DNA from: an uncultured Collinsella sp.
Lineage (GTDB): Bacteria > Actinomycetota > Coriobacteriia > Coriobacteriales > Coriobacteriaceae
DNA: 45,758 bases
Reading direction: 5' to 3'
Assembly: GCA_900542305.1 (NCBI GenBank)
Contig: UQMU01000018.1
Location: 1-45,758, forward strand
Below the pieces are notes generated by a model that searched no databases, was not told the origin of the DNA, and saw nothing but the letters and a program-made list of their open reading frames with translations. A program made the position numbers and the translations under genes. The first letter of the stretch is position 1. Every line of letters begins with the position of its first letter. Shown here piece by piece: positions 17,001 to 25,770 of this stretch.

Positions 17001-20000
17001 ATGGTAAACGATTTGGATAGTATAGACGACCTCGAACTGATGCCGCTGGGCGGAGGCTATATGGTGCGACGCGAGCGTCTGCTGAATGAGCTTATCGCCA
17101 AGGGCCGAAAGGCCGGCATCGTGGTTCTCTACGCGCCTGATGGCTTTGGGAAAACCTCGGTGCTGCTGCAGTACACCCAAGAGGTAAAAAGCGATCCGAC
17201 GCGAGGCCCCGTTCGGATTATCGAGGCAGATCGAGCCATTGGGCGCGAGGTGTTTATGCAGCTCGAGGTGGTTACCGAAGAGCTCAAAGACAAGCCGCAT
17301 TCCCTTGTCGCGATTGATAATGTGCCAAATCTCGATCAGCACGATACCGAAGACCTCATTGACAGGATTCGCGGCCTGCGCGCTATGGGGGTAGGGGTCT
17401 TTATCTCCTGCCGTCCTTCAAATCGTCAGTTGATTCATGGGCTGGGTGACTCAGTTAAGATTAATGCGCAAATGCTCAAGGTGCATGCCTATGAGTATTC
17501 GGCTTGGGCATCGGCGTTTTCGATTAGCACATCGCTCGACTTTTACCAGCTCACGCAGGGTGTGCCCGAGCTTGTTTCGGCTTTGCAGACGGGTCTGTAC
17601 GGCCAGGGTGATGTTGCCGGTCTGCTCGAAAACGAGATTGTCAACGTGTATGGTGCGGCACTTGTCGATCTTGCTTCGTTCGATAATAATGCGCTGTTCT
17701 GCGTTGCCTGTCTCATGATCTTGATGGGCGAGGGCAATATTGCAGAACTTGAGGCTTGCGGGGTGAGGCTGTCGATGATCGACCAGTCCTACCTTGTGCG
17801 CGATTACCCAATCTTTGGCTTGGATCCCGCCGACCGAAGCTTTACGTGCCTGGGCGCCGAGGATAACGGACGCCTGCGTCTGCGTAAGTTGGTGGCCGAG
17901 ATCCGTCCCGAGCTTGTTCCACGGGCAGCTCGAATTTTGCTCAAGGCAGGTCGATGTGATGCGGCGATGGACCTAGCCGACGCCTTTCTGGACCGTAGCG
18001 TGGTCCTTGAACTTGCCGGGCAGTATGGGGTCGATCTTGCTCTGACGGGGCACGGTGCCGATGTCTGCCGGGCGGCGTTGAGTACGATCGATGCCGACGA
18101 TCCGGCTCCAGAGCCAACGCCTGTCGAAGCGCTTGGCGTATATCTGGCAGCGGTCAGCGTGTCCAATACAAAGCTCGCTCGCTATATGGCATCGGTCGTC
18201 GAACGCGGGGGCGAACGGGCGGCCTGCGAAATAGACCCTGTTTCATGGAGGGTGGCCCAGACACTGACGGCTGTTTGCTATGGGGACAACGGGCTTGGGC
18301 TTCCTACGAACCTGGCCGTGCCAGAAATAGAGACGTCCCATACCGCACTCGATATGTTGTCTGCGCATATCGAGGTCAAACGCTGTCTGACCGAGCGGGG
18401 AAATGACGGCGGCGTTCTACAACAGCTCAAAACGAGCAAGGCCTACGACTGCGAGCTCGACATCGCGGGGATTGTTATACGGGCCGATAGCATGCTGGTG
18501 GAGCTCTTTGACGGGTCGTTTGCGGGAACCGACGAGCGCGACGACGAGATGACGGTGGTGCGGGAGGCGCTCGACGTACGTGGGCTTAAGGCGATGGCTA
18601 TCTGGGTGCGCATGGTGCTGGCGGCACGGCGGCTCCTTTCCGGCTTGCCGTTAACCGACGATGCGGCGTTCAACGAGCTCGATCGCTTTGCCGTACGCAT
18701 GCGCGACAACCAGATTCAGCTGTTTGGCCTGCTGCTAGAAGGCTGGCAATCGCTGGCAGAAGGTCGGCCGGTCAATGCGAAGTTCCGCGCGGTCCAGGTG
18801 CTCAAACTGGCTGAGGAGCCAATTGCATACATGCGCGACAATGCGTTGCTGCTGGAGCGTGCGGCGTATCTGCGTAACACCTCGATGGTTTCGGTGCGCG
18901 AGGAGGCGGAGCTGCTCGATATAAGCCAGACGCAGGTTGGTGGTGCAGAAGCATGGATGGTGGCGCTGCATTTGGCTTGCGCGGGGCGAGATAGCGATCT
19001 TGCGGCCTGGATGTCCATGAATCGCGCGGGGATTCTAGAGCCATCGTATCGGCTCTTTGCACGCCTTGCCATGCATTGTCTGGGCGAGCCGGCGGCCAGA
19101 ATTCGTAAGAAACTCCCCGTGCGCGAGCTATCGCGGTACTCGCTGCGTGACGATCTGGAAGGGGAGGGTGAGCGCCTGTTTCAGGCTGGCGAGGTTGAAG
19201 CCGTCGATGCTATCGAACATATCGAGATTCGCATGTTTGGGGCGTTTCGCGCCGAGCGCGACGGGTTTCCCATCACGGACAAGATGTGGCGCCGCAAGAA
19301 AGCGGCAACGCTCGCCGAACGGCTTGCGCTGGGCATGGATGCGCTGGTCGACCGCGAGACACTGGCCATGGAACTGTGGCCCCATGCTGAGTTCAATAGC
19401 GCCCGCAACAACTTGTACTCGACGATATCGCGCTTGCGGTCGGCCTTGGGGCCGACGCCGGACGGCAAATCGTGCGTGCTCATCCAAAATGAATGCATTG
19501 GGCTCAACAGTGACTACGTCAAGACCGATGTACGGCTGTTTGACCAGATAAGCCGCGAGGTTTTGGGAAATCGCACGGGTGCGCGCGGGCCCCATTTAGT
19601 TGAGCTGTGCCTTAAGATTGAGCAGCTTTATGCCGGACCGCTGTATGTTCCCAATGGCTGTAATCCCACCTACTTTTTGCGTATGCGACGCATTATGCAG
19701 TCAAAGTTCATCGATTGCATGATTAAGGGAGCAAATGCCGCTCTAGAAGAAAACGATTTGCAGTCGGCGATTTGGCTGGCGGAGTCGGGGCTTCGACAGG
19801 AAACGGCGCGTGAGGATATGGTGCGCTGCGCCATGCGTGTCTACAGTGCGGCGGGGCGGCGGCGCGATATCGTCGAGCTATACAGTGGACATATGCACCA
19901 TCTGAGGGAGCAGGTCAATGGCGTGCCCGAGCCCGAGACGCGGCGTCTATACGAGCGCTTGGTGGAGGGGCGGCTCAATCGCGTGTTGGTCGAGCGATAA
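17001..20000 (+). CDS. Large STAND-type regulator with C-terminal SARP-like DNA-binding and BTAD domains
   Basis: 999 residues. The N-terminus holds a P-loop APDGFGKTS (45-53) and a Walker B-like LVAIDNVPN (about 108-116), as in STAND/MalT-type signalling ATPases. A long helical middle (about 300-720) looks like degenerate TPR or similar repeats. From about 738 (IEIRMFGAFRAERDG) a winged-helix domain of the OmpR/SARP kind runs to about 835, with AMELWPHAEFNSARNNLYSTIS as its recognition region. A bacterial transcriptional activator domain (BTAD) of paired helices fills the rest. AfsR-type regulators carry these parts in the opposite order (SARP first). The start ATG at 17001 follows AGAGGAG. 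The target genes are unknown; none of the neighbours is an evident client. Confidence 0.85.
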   Translation: MVNDLDSIDDLELMPLGGGYMVRRERLLNELIAKGRKAGIVVLYAPDGFGKTSVLLQYTQEVKSDPTRGPVRIIEADRAIGREVFMQLEVVTEELKDKPHSLVAIDNVPNLDQHDTEDLIDRIRGLRAMGVGVFISCRPSNRQLIHGLGDSVKINAQMLKVHAYEYSAWASAFSISTSLDFYQLTQGVPELVSALQTGLYGQGDVAGLLENEIVNVYGAALVDLASFDNNALFCVACLMILMGEGNIAELEACGVRLSMIDQSYLVRDYPIFGLDPADRSFTCLGAEDNGRLRLRKLVAEIRPELVPRAARILLKAGRCDAAMDLADAFLDRSVVLELAGQYGVDLALTGHGADVCRAALSTIDADDPAPEPTPVEALGVYLAAVSVSNTKLARYMASVVERGGERAACEIDPVSWRVAQTLTAVCYGDNGLGLPTNLAVPEIETSHTALDMLSAHIEVKRCLTERGNDGGVLQQLKTSKAYDCELDIAGIVIRADSMLVELFDGSFAGTDERDDEMTVVREALDVRGLKAMAIWVRMVLAARRLLSGLPLTDDAAFNELDRFAVRMRDNQIQLFGLLLEGWQSLAEGRPVNAKFRAVQVLKLAEEPIAYMRDNALLLERAAYLRNTSMVSVREEAELLDISQTQVGGAEAWMVALHLACAGRDSDLAAWMSMNRAGILEPSYRLFARLAMHCLGEPAARIRKKLPVRELSRYSLRDDLEGEGERLFQAGEVEAVDAIEHIEIRMFGAFRAERDGFPITDKMWRRKKAATLAERLALGMDALVDRETLAMELWPHAEFNSARNNLYSTISRLRSALGPTPDGKSCVLIQNECIGLNSDYVKTDVRLFDQISREVLGNRTGARGPHLVELCLKIEQLYAGPLYVPNGCNPTYFLRMRRIMQSKFIDCMIKGANAALEENDLQSAIWLAESGLRQETAREDMVRCAMRVYSAAGRRRDIVELYSGHMHHLREQVNGVPEPETRRLYERLVEGRLNRVLVER

Positions 20001-20032
20001 AAAAACGGGCGCCCGAAGTACTTGGGCACCCG
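19999..20032 (-). terminator. Terminator of yhbY
   Basis: On the minus strand CGGGTGCCC and GGGCGCCCG form a 9-bp stem (one G-U) with a 9-base loop and run into a T-tract complementary to the A-run at 19999-20005. The A-run overlaps the stop of the convergent regulator gene. Confidence 0.85.
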
Positions 20033-20070
20033 TAAGCTTGCTATGTGTTGGCTCGCCGGATCATTGGCTC

Positions 20071-20370
20071 TTAGACGAGCTTGATCTTCTCGATATCCTT
20101 GCGCGAGGACTCGCGATACAGCGAGAACTTGCGGCCGATGACCTGGACGACCTCGGCGTGGCAGCGCTTGGCGAGCTCTTCGGCGGCTTCGCGGGCGGAA
20201 AGACTGGAGCCATCGAGCACGGAGCACTTAACGAGCTCGTGCTTCTCCAGATAGGCGACCGTCTGCTCGACGGTGCCCTCATTAATATCGGACTTGCCGA
20301 TGATGATGGCGGGGTTGAGGTGATGGGCCATGCTGCGAAGCTGCTTGACCTGGGCTCCTGTCAGTGCCAT
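20071..20370 (-). CDS. yhbY: YhbY-family RNA-binding protein
   Basis: 99 residues, one complete CRS1/YhbY (CRM) domain, the usual length. The family binds pre-50S particles and helps rRNA maturation. It shows LTGAQVKQLRSMAHHLNPAIIIGK (residues 3-26) with the GKxG-type loop altered to GKSDIN, and the C-terminal VIGRKFSLYRES. It is alone on the minus strand, with a terminator after it. The start at 20370 fits the family's typical N-terminus. Confidence 0.93.
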   Translation of the reverse strand: MALTGAQVKQLRSMAHHLNPAIIIGKSDINEGTVEQTVAYLEKHELVKCSVLDGSSLSAREAAEELAKRCHAEVVQVIGRKFSLYRESSRKDIEKIKLV

Positions 20371-20528
20371 GGGTTCTCGCTTTCTATGTATGGGGCGCCC
20401 CGCGACGGGGCCTTAATCTACGTGAGCTGTCCCACGATAACGCAGGAACGGCGCGGTGTGGAGCGCGTTTGCCCAGTTCAAAAAGAATGCGGATGCCGAA
20501 TGAGTGGGCGGTGCGGGCTGCGAACAGG

Positions 20529-21416
20529 CTATGAGCTGGGCGCAGAGACCGGCTCCCATGCAATAAACGCCCAGCGAACCTTACGGATATGGTCGAGCAT
20601 ATAGCGCCCCTGCGGCACGCCCTTGGAGCCCGGCTCACCGGCATGGGGATTCTCGATCATGTGCTGGGCGATGTAGTCGCGCAGACGGTCGACCTTATCC
20701 TCGTTGCCATGCTCAAGCATGCGGGAAAAGTCCGCCACGCCCGCTTCAAGGCTGTCGAAGGTATCGCGACGCGGCGATTCAAAGTACGTGACCTGCGGCA
20801 GGGCACCCATCTGAATGAGGATATTAAAGGCATACACAAAGCCATTACTGCAGGTAACCGAGGCACCGATGGCATTCATCAAGTGCAGGTCATAGCGCGG
20901 GCTGGAGTTAGCGACCATCGTGACAGCACAACGCCGACGAGCCGTTTGATCAAGCTTAGCAAGCGCGCCTTTTAGGTTGGTCGTGGTGACAGAGCGACTG
21001 GCAAAGGCAACATCTACCGCTTTCGCGACCGGTCCAACCAAATCCCAGTCATCATCCCAAGCAAGCTCAAGCGGCGTAATGCGATCCTCGAGCCCATAGT
21101 ACTCAATGCCAGCATCAAGCGTGCCCAACATAGCAGGAGAAAAGTCAGCAGCAATCACAGGATGTCCGTCTTGCGCAAGCGGAATAGCAATCGACCCAGC
21201 CCCGCACCCCATATCCAGCACGGATTCACCAGGCTTTAACGCCAACAGCTTCATAAAGTCCCGGGCATACGGGGCGGTCTCCAACGGCCGAAAATGCCGA
21301 GCCCTTTTATCCCACTCAAAAGAATCATCAGCCCGCCGCCGACCAGCTTGCAGACGCATCCACTCCTGATTCCAATCAGCAGAAAGAAGCTCAGAGCGAG
21401 CATCCCCATCAATCAC
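20529..21416 (-). CDS. Class I SAM-dependent methyltransferase
   Basis: 295 residues. The Rossmann SAM-binding motif is VLDMGCGAGSIAIPLA (about 66-81) followed by the acidic end of strand 2 in VIAADFSPAML. A conserved-looking SSPRYDLHLMNAIGA block lies in the C-terminal half. I place the start at the GTG at 21416, where AGGAGG lies 7 bases upstream. The open frame continues further as a hydrophobic stretch, but that is the leader with its terminator. Synonymous codon choice in the 5' half is richer in A-ending codons than the neighbours, a mild sign of separate origin. The substrate is unknown. Confidence 0.82.
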   Translation of the reverse strand: MIDGDARSELLSADWNQEWMRLQAGRRRADDSFEWDKRARHFRPLETAPYARDFMKLLALKPGESVLDMGCGAGSIAIPLAQDGHPVIAADFSPAMLGTLDAGIEYYGLEDRITPLELAWDDDWDLVGPVAKAVDVAFASRSVTTTNLKGALAKLDQTARRRCAVTMVANSSPRYDLHLMNAIGASVTCSNGFVYAFNILIQMGALPQVTYFESPRRDTFDSLEAGVADFSRMLEHGNEDKVDRLRDYIAQHMIENPHAGEPGSKGVPQGRYMLDHIRKVRWAFIAWEPVSAPSS

Positions 21417-21435
21417 GGGCCAACCTCCTAGCAAC

Positions 21436-21467
21436 AAAAAAGCGACTCCTCCCAAAAGAAGAGCCGC
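21436..21467 (-). terminator. Terminator directly upstream of the methyltransferase ribosome site
   Basis: On the minus strand GCGGCTCTTC (21467-21458) pairs with GAGGAGTCGC (21451-21442) over 10 bp with two G-U pairs, followed by TTTTTTG (21441-21435). It ends only 19 bases before the GTG start. It may end transcription from the UPF0210 gene or act as an attenuator for the methyltransferase. Confidence 0.75.
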
Positions 21468-21581
21468 AACCAGCATATATCAGAAAGAACCGTTCCAACG
21501 CCAAACCGCCATACCAGCAAAGTGGGGCAGAAGCGAAGCGACTGCCAAAGGGATAGAACCCAACCGAGGGCCCGTTGTGCG

Positions 21582-21715
21582 GGAGCCCCGGGGAGGGCAA
21601 ATATATAAGGTCGATCGCGAGTTCCGCACGAGCCGGAGAGCACTTAATGTGCTCTCCGTGCGAGTCAGGACTGTCCGAGCAGGCGACCTTATATATTTGC
21701 CCTCCCCGGGGCTCC
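21582..21715. repeat. 134-bp element with 32-bp perfect terminal inverted repeats
   Basis: Bases 21582-21613 and 21684-21715 are exact reverse complements (32 of 32). The 70-bp core contains a second perfect stem, CGGAGAGCAC (21634-21643) with GTGCTCTCCG (21649-21658) around TTAAT. Flanks show no clear target-site duplication. It lies between the stop of the UPF0210 gene (21733) and the leader of the methyltransferase gene. It could be a miniature inverted-repeat element, a REP-like doublet, or a strong bidirectional RNA hairpin. I see nothing else but this and the terminator in 21417-21732. Confidence 0.9.
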
Positions 21716-21732
21716 TCGCCAGTCCCCCTCAG

Positions 21733-23097
21733 CTAGTTCTTCAGCGAGTTCAGCGGCGCCGGGAATCGACCACCGCGGTGGGCAAGCACGGTGCCGGCGT
21801 TGGGGTTCACCGGCATAATGGGTGCACGGCCGAACAGGCCGCCGTACTCGACGCAGTCGCCCACGCCCTTGCCGATGGCAGGAATCACGCGGACGGCCGT
21901 GGTCTTGTTGTTGATGACGCCGATGGCCATCTCGTCGGCGATGATGCCGGCGATGGTCTCGACCGGGGTGTCGCCGGGGATGGCGATCATGTCCAGGCCG
22001 ACGGAGCACACGCAGGTCATGGCCTCGAGCTTCTCGAGCGAAAGCGCACCGGCCTCGACGGCGGCGATCATGCCGGCATCCTCGGACACGGGGATAAAGG
22101 CGCCCGAGAGACCGCCCACGCTGGAGCTGGCCATAACGCCGCCCTTCTTGACGGCGTCGTTGAGCATGGCGAGTGCGCAGGTCGTGCCCGGGCCGCCGCA
22201 GGTGCCCACGCCGATGATCTCGAGGATGCGGGCAACGGAGTCGCCGATGGCAGGCGTAGGAGCCAGCGACAGGTCGACGATACCCTTCTCGACACCCAGG
22301 CGATGGGCGGCCTCGCGGCTCATGAGCTCGCCGGCGCGGGTGATCTTAAAGGCGGTCTGCTTGATTTTCTCGGCGACCTCCATCATCGAGGCGGAGTCGG
22401 GCAGCTTCTCCAGAGCCGCGGCCATAACGCCGGGGCCCGAGACGCCAACGTTGATGACGGCGTCGGCCTCGCCACCGCCGTGGACAGCGCCCGCCATAAA
22501 CGGGGAGTCCTCGACCATATTGGCGAAGCAGACGAACTTGGAGGCGCCAACGGAATCCTGGTCGGCCGTGAGCTTGGCAGCGTCGATGATGGTCTGGGCG
22601 GCCATGAGCACGGCGTCCATGTTGATGCCGGCGCGCAGGCTGGCGACGTTGACGCTGGAGCAGACGCGGCTCGTGGTGGCGAGCGCCTGCGGAATGGACT
22701 GGATAACGCGGCGGTCGGCATCGCCGATGCCCTTCTGGACGAGCGCGGAGAAGCCGCCCAGGTAGTCGATGCCGAGGGTCTCGGCCGCACGGTCGAGGGC
22801 ATGCGCGATGGGGGTGAGGTCCTCATCCTTGCAGCAAGCGGCGATCTGCGCCACCGGGGTGACGGAAACGCGCTTGTTGACGATGGGGATACCGTACTCG
22901 CGCTCGAGGTTCTCGGCGGTCTCGACCAAGTGCTCAGCCGTGTGCGTCACGTGGTCGTATATCTTCGTGCACATGCGGTCGAGGTTCTCGTCACCGCAAC
23001 CCATGAGCGAAACACCCATGGTGATGGTCCTGATGTCGAGGTTCTGCTCCTCAACCATGCCGCGGGTTTCCGCGATTTCTGCAGGCGTGATCGCCAT
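21733..23097 (-). CDS. UPF0210 / PFL-family (DUF711) protein
   Basis: 454 residues, matching the roughly 450 of UPF0210. The family resembles pyruvate formate-lyase in fold assignment but its reaction is unknown. Glycine- and cysteine-rich conserved blocks are visible: TMGVSLMGCGDEN near 28-40, TPAIGDSVARILEIIGVGTCGGPGTTCALAMLNDAVKKGG in the middle, and AAVEAGALSLEKLEAMT...CSVGLDMIAIPGDTP in the C-terminal third. I start at ATG 23097 (MAITPAEI), preceded by AGGAGCG. The usual partner, a small ACT-domain protein, is not adjacent here. Confidence 0.92.
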   Translation of the reverse strand: MAITPAEIAETRGMVEEQNLDIRTITMGVSLMGCGDENLDRMCTKIYDHVTHTAEHLVETAENLEREYGIPIVNKRVSVTPVAQIAACCKDEDLTPIAHALDRAAETLGIDYLGGFSALVQKGIGDADRRVIQSIPQALATTSRVCSSVNVASLRAGINMDAVLMAAQTIIDAAKLTADQDSVGASKFVCFANMVEDSPFMAGAVHGGGEADAVINVGVSGPGVMAAALEKLPDSASMMEVAEKIKQTAFKITRAGELMSREAAHRLGVEKGIVDLSLAPTPAIGDSVARILEIIGVGTCGGPGTTCALAMLNDAVKKGGVMASSSVGGLSGAFIPVSEDAGMIAAVEAGALSLEKLEAMTCVCSVGLDMIAIPGDTPVETIAGIIADEMAIGVINNKTTAVRVIPAIGKGVGDCVEYGGLFGRAPIMPVNPNAGTVLAHRGGRFPAPLNSLKN

Positions 23098-23142
23098 CCT
23101 TGCGCTCCTATCTGCCAAAACGAGCATAGTCCCCTTTATTCT

Positions 23143-23183
23143 AACGTGCCGCACGCGCCAAGTGGCACATGCGGCACGTTTTG
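23143..23183. terminator. Stem-loop between metH and the UPF0210 gene
   Basis: AACGTGCCGCA (23143-23153) pairs with TGCGGCACGTT (23170-23180), an 11-bp perfect stem with a 16-base loop. On the minus strand it follows the metH stop by about 25 bases, where the trailing bases are AGAATAAAG rather than a T-run. A TTTTG follows on the plus strand. It is probably the end of the met operon. Confidence 0.6.
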
Positions 23184-23205
23184 ATGCGGGGTTGTTTCCG
23201 TTATG

Positions 23206-25761
23206 TTACCGGCCAAAGACCTCTTCGGCGATGCGCGCGCTCTCGGCGGCGTCCTTGGCGTAGTAGTCCGCGCCGATCTGCTTGGCGTATTCGGGGGTGA
23301 GTACGGCGCCGCCCACGATGATCTTGACGCCCGGCACCTCGGAATGAAGCAGCTTGATGGTCTCCTCCATGGCGACGACCGTGGTAGTCATAAGCGCCGA
23401 GAGGCCGACGAGCTTAATGTCGCGCTCCTTGACGGTCTTGAGCACCTCCTGCGGATCGACGTCGCGGCCCAAGTCAAAGACGGTGTAGCCGTAGTTGTCG
23501 AGCAGCATCTTGACGATGTTCTTGCCAATATCGTGTATGTCGCCCTTGACGGTGGCGACGCAGATCTTACCCTTGTCGGCAATCTCGCCGGCGGGCATCA
23601 GACGCTTGATGGTGTCGAAGCCCACGCGCGCGGCTTCGGCCGAGGCCATGAGCTGCGGCAAGAAGAACTTGCCCTGGTCAAAGAGGACACCGACCTCGTC
23701 GAGGGCGGGGATAAAGTGGTTGTTGATGAGGTCCATGGCGTCGTGGTCGGCCAGCAGGCGCTCGGTCTCGGCCGCGATCTCGCCCTTGCGGCCCGAGACG
23801 ACCATGTGGCGGATGGGGTCGTCGTCGGCGCTTGCGGTGGTGCCCGCGGCAGGCGCGGTATCGCTTGATGCTGCTTGGGCGGCCGCCGGGTTTGCGGCGA
23901 TCTTGTACGGGTCGGTCCAGCCGGCGTAGCGCTCGATGTATCCGGTCGAGCCCTCGTCTTCAACGCTCAACACGCGATAGCTGTAGACGGTGTCCATAAA
24001 GCGCTTGGAACCGGGGTTCATGATGGGGGCGTCCAGACCTGCGCCAAAGGCGGCGGCCAAAAAGACCGAGCCAAGCAGCGGGCGGGCAGGCAAGCCAAAG
24101 CTGATGTTCGATACGCCGAGTGCGCACTTGACGCCCAAGCGCTCCTTGCACAGAGACATGGCGCGCAGGATCTGCTCGGCCTGACGCTGGTTGGTCGAGG
24201 CGGTCATGACCAGGCAGTCGATGAGGATGCGGTCCGGGCCGATGCCGTAGCGGGCGGCCTCGGCCACGATGCGTTCGGCGATGGCAAAGCGGGCCTCGGC
24301 GGTATCGGGGATGCCGCCTTCGTCGAGCGTAAGGCCGACGACGTTGGTTCCATAGTGGGCGACCAGCGGGAAGATCTCATCCATGATCTGCTGCTTGCCG
24401 TTGACGGAGTTGATGATGGGCTTGCCGGCATAGCGGCGTACGGCGGCCTCGACAGCGGCGGGATCGGTGGAGTCGATCTGCAGCGGCAGCAGCGTGGAGC
24501 CTTGGAGCTGCTCGGTGGCCTGTTGGATAATCTTGACCTCGTCGATTTCGGGCAGACCCACGTTGACGTCCAGGATATCGGCACCCTGCTCCTGCTGGCT
24601 GATGCCCTGGCTCACCACGTAGTCCAGATCGCCGTCGCGCAGGGCCTGCTGCAGGCGCTTTTTGCCGGTGGGGTTGATGCGCTCGCCGATGACGGCGATC
24701 TTGTGGCCGTCGCAGGGAAGATCCACGACCGTTTGGGCGCTCGTGACCGACATGCTGGGCTTGCGGTGACGCGGGCTGGGCGTGTGGTTATCGATAAGCG
24801 TGCGCAGCGCTGCCATGTGCGCCGGCGTGGTGCCGCAGCAGCCGCCCACGACGCTTACGCCGTCGGCAATCATACCGGCGACGGCCACGGCGTACTCGGG
24901 CGCCTGGATATCAAAGACGGTGTTGCCGTCGTCGTCCACATGGGGGAGTCCTGCATTGGCCTGCACCATAACAGGCTTGTCGGTAGCGGTGAGCATACGT
25001 GCGGCGAGTCCCCGGAGCTCGGCCGGTCCTTGGCTGCAGTTGATGCCCAAAACGTCGGCGCCGATGGCGTCAAGCGTGATGGCGGCGACCTCGGGACTCG
25101 TTCCCAGGAAGGTGCGACCGTCTTCCTCGAAGGTCATGGTGGCAAAGACGGGCAGGTCGGAGTTCTCGCGGCAGGCGAGGACCGCCGCCTTGATCTCGGC
25201 CAGGTCGGTCATAGTCTCGATAATAAAGAGGTCCACACCCGCGGCGACGCCTGCGCGCACTTCCTCGGCAAAGAGGTCGTAGGCCTCGTCAAAGCTGAGG
25301 GTACCCAAGGGGCGAAGCAACGCGCCGATGGGGCCGATGTCACCGGCGACGTAGCGGGCGCCGGCCTCGCGGGCACAGGCGGCAGCGGCGGCAAAGACGT
25401 CTGCCACGGTGGCGGCGCCGTCGAGCTTGTGGGCGTTGGCGCCAAAGGTGTTGGCGGTGATCACGTCACAGCCAGCCTCGACGTACTGACGCTGGACATC
25501 GGTGATGACCTGAGGCTCCTCAAAGTTGAGCAGCTCGGGCAGGGCGCCGGCCTTCATGCCGGCCGCCTGCAGCATGGTACCCATGCCGCCGTCGAACAGC
25601 AGGTGTCCCGTGCCATCGATGGCCGCACGCAGGCGATCGTCCTTAATGCGCAGATCGTCGATCGTGCGCGTCTTGTACGTGGCACCGTTGCGACGTGCGG
25701 CATCAACAGGTGCCGCCAATGCAGTGCCGTCAGAATCATGAGTGATAAGCGGAGTAAACAT
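23206..25761 (-). CDS. metH: Cobalamin-dependent methionine synthase lacking the reactivation domain
   Basis: 851 residues. Transfers a methyl group from methyl-tetrahydrofolate through cobalamin to homocysteine. Domains in order: homocysteine-binding barrel (LLFDGGMGTML near 54-64; zinc cysteines in GINCSQGP near 240 and GGCCGTTP near 309), pterin-binding barrel (about 350-630, with IGERINPTGKKR at its start), and cobalamin-binding region (about 660-851) with the histidine ligand motif DIHDIGKN near 740. A 50-residue N-terminal extension precedes the first domain. The C-terminal SAM-binding reactivation domain of E. coli MetH (1,227 residues) is missing; a separate gene upstream supplies it. 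TAGGAG precedes the ATG. It is the last gene of metF-activation-metH. Confidence 0.96.
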   Translation of the reverse strand: MFTPLITHDSDGTALAAPVDAARRNGATYKTRTIDDLRIKDDRLRAAIDGTGHLLFDGGMGTMLQAAGMKAGALPELLNFEEPQVITDVQRQYVEAGCDVITANTFGANAHKLDGAATVADVFAAAAACAREAGARYVAGDIGPIGALLRPLGTLSFDEAYDLFAEEVRAGVAAGVDLFIIETMTDLAEIKAAVLACRENSDLPVFATMTFEEDGRTFLGTSPEVAAITLDAIGADVLGINCSQGPAELRGLAARMLTATDKPVMVQANAGLPHVDDDGNTVFDIQAPEYAVAVAGMIADGVSVVGGCCGTTPAHMAALRTLIDNHTPSPRHRKPSMSVTSAQTVVDLPCDGHKIAVIGERINPTGKKRLQQALRDGDLDYVVSQGISQQEQGADILDVNVGLPEIDEVKIIQQATEQLQGSTLLPLQIDSTDPAAVEAAVRRYAGKPIINSVNGKQQIMDEIFPLVAHYGTNVVGLTLDEGGIPDTAEARFAIAERIVAEAARYGIGPDRILIDCLVMTASTNQRQAEQILRAMSLCKERLGVKCALGVSNISFGLPARPLLGSVFLAAAFGAGLDAPIMNPGSKRFMDTVYSYRVLSVEDEGSTGYIERYAGWTDPYKIAANPAAAQAASSDTAPAAGTTASADDDPIRHMVVSGRKGEIAAETERLLADHDAMDLINNHFIPALDEVGVLFDQGKFFLPQLMASAEAARVGFDTIKRLMPAGEIADKGKICVATVKGDIHDIGKNIVKMLLDNYGYTVFDLGRDVDPQEVLKTVKERDIKLVGLSALMTTTVVAMEETIKLLHSEVPGVKIIVGGAVLTPEYAKQIGADYYAKDAAESARIAEEVFGR

Positions 25762-25770
25762 CGAGGGCTC

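Noticed and set aside
21577..23184. 535-codon plus-strand frame opposite the UPF0210 gene
   Set aside because: It is the antisense shadow of a well-recognised conserved protein; its composition (His, Gly, Ala, Asp-rich) is typical of mirror frames in GC-rich DNA.
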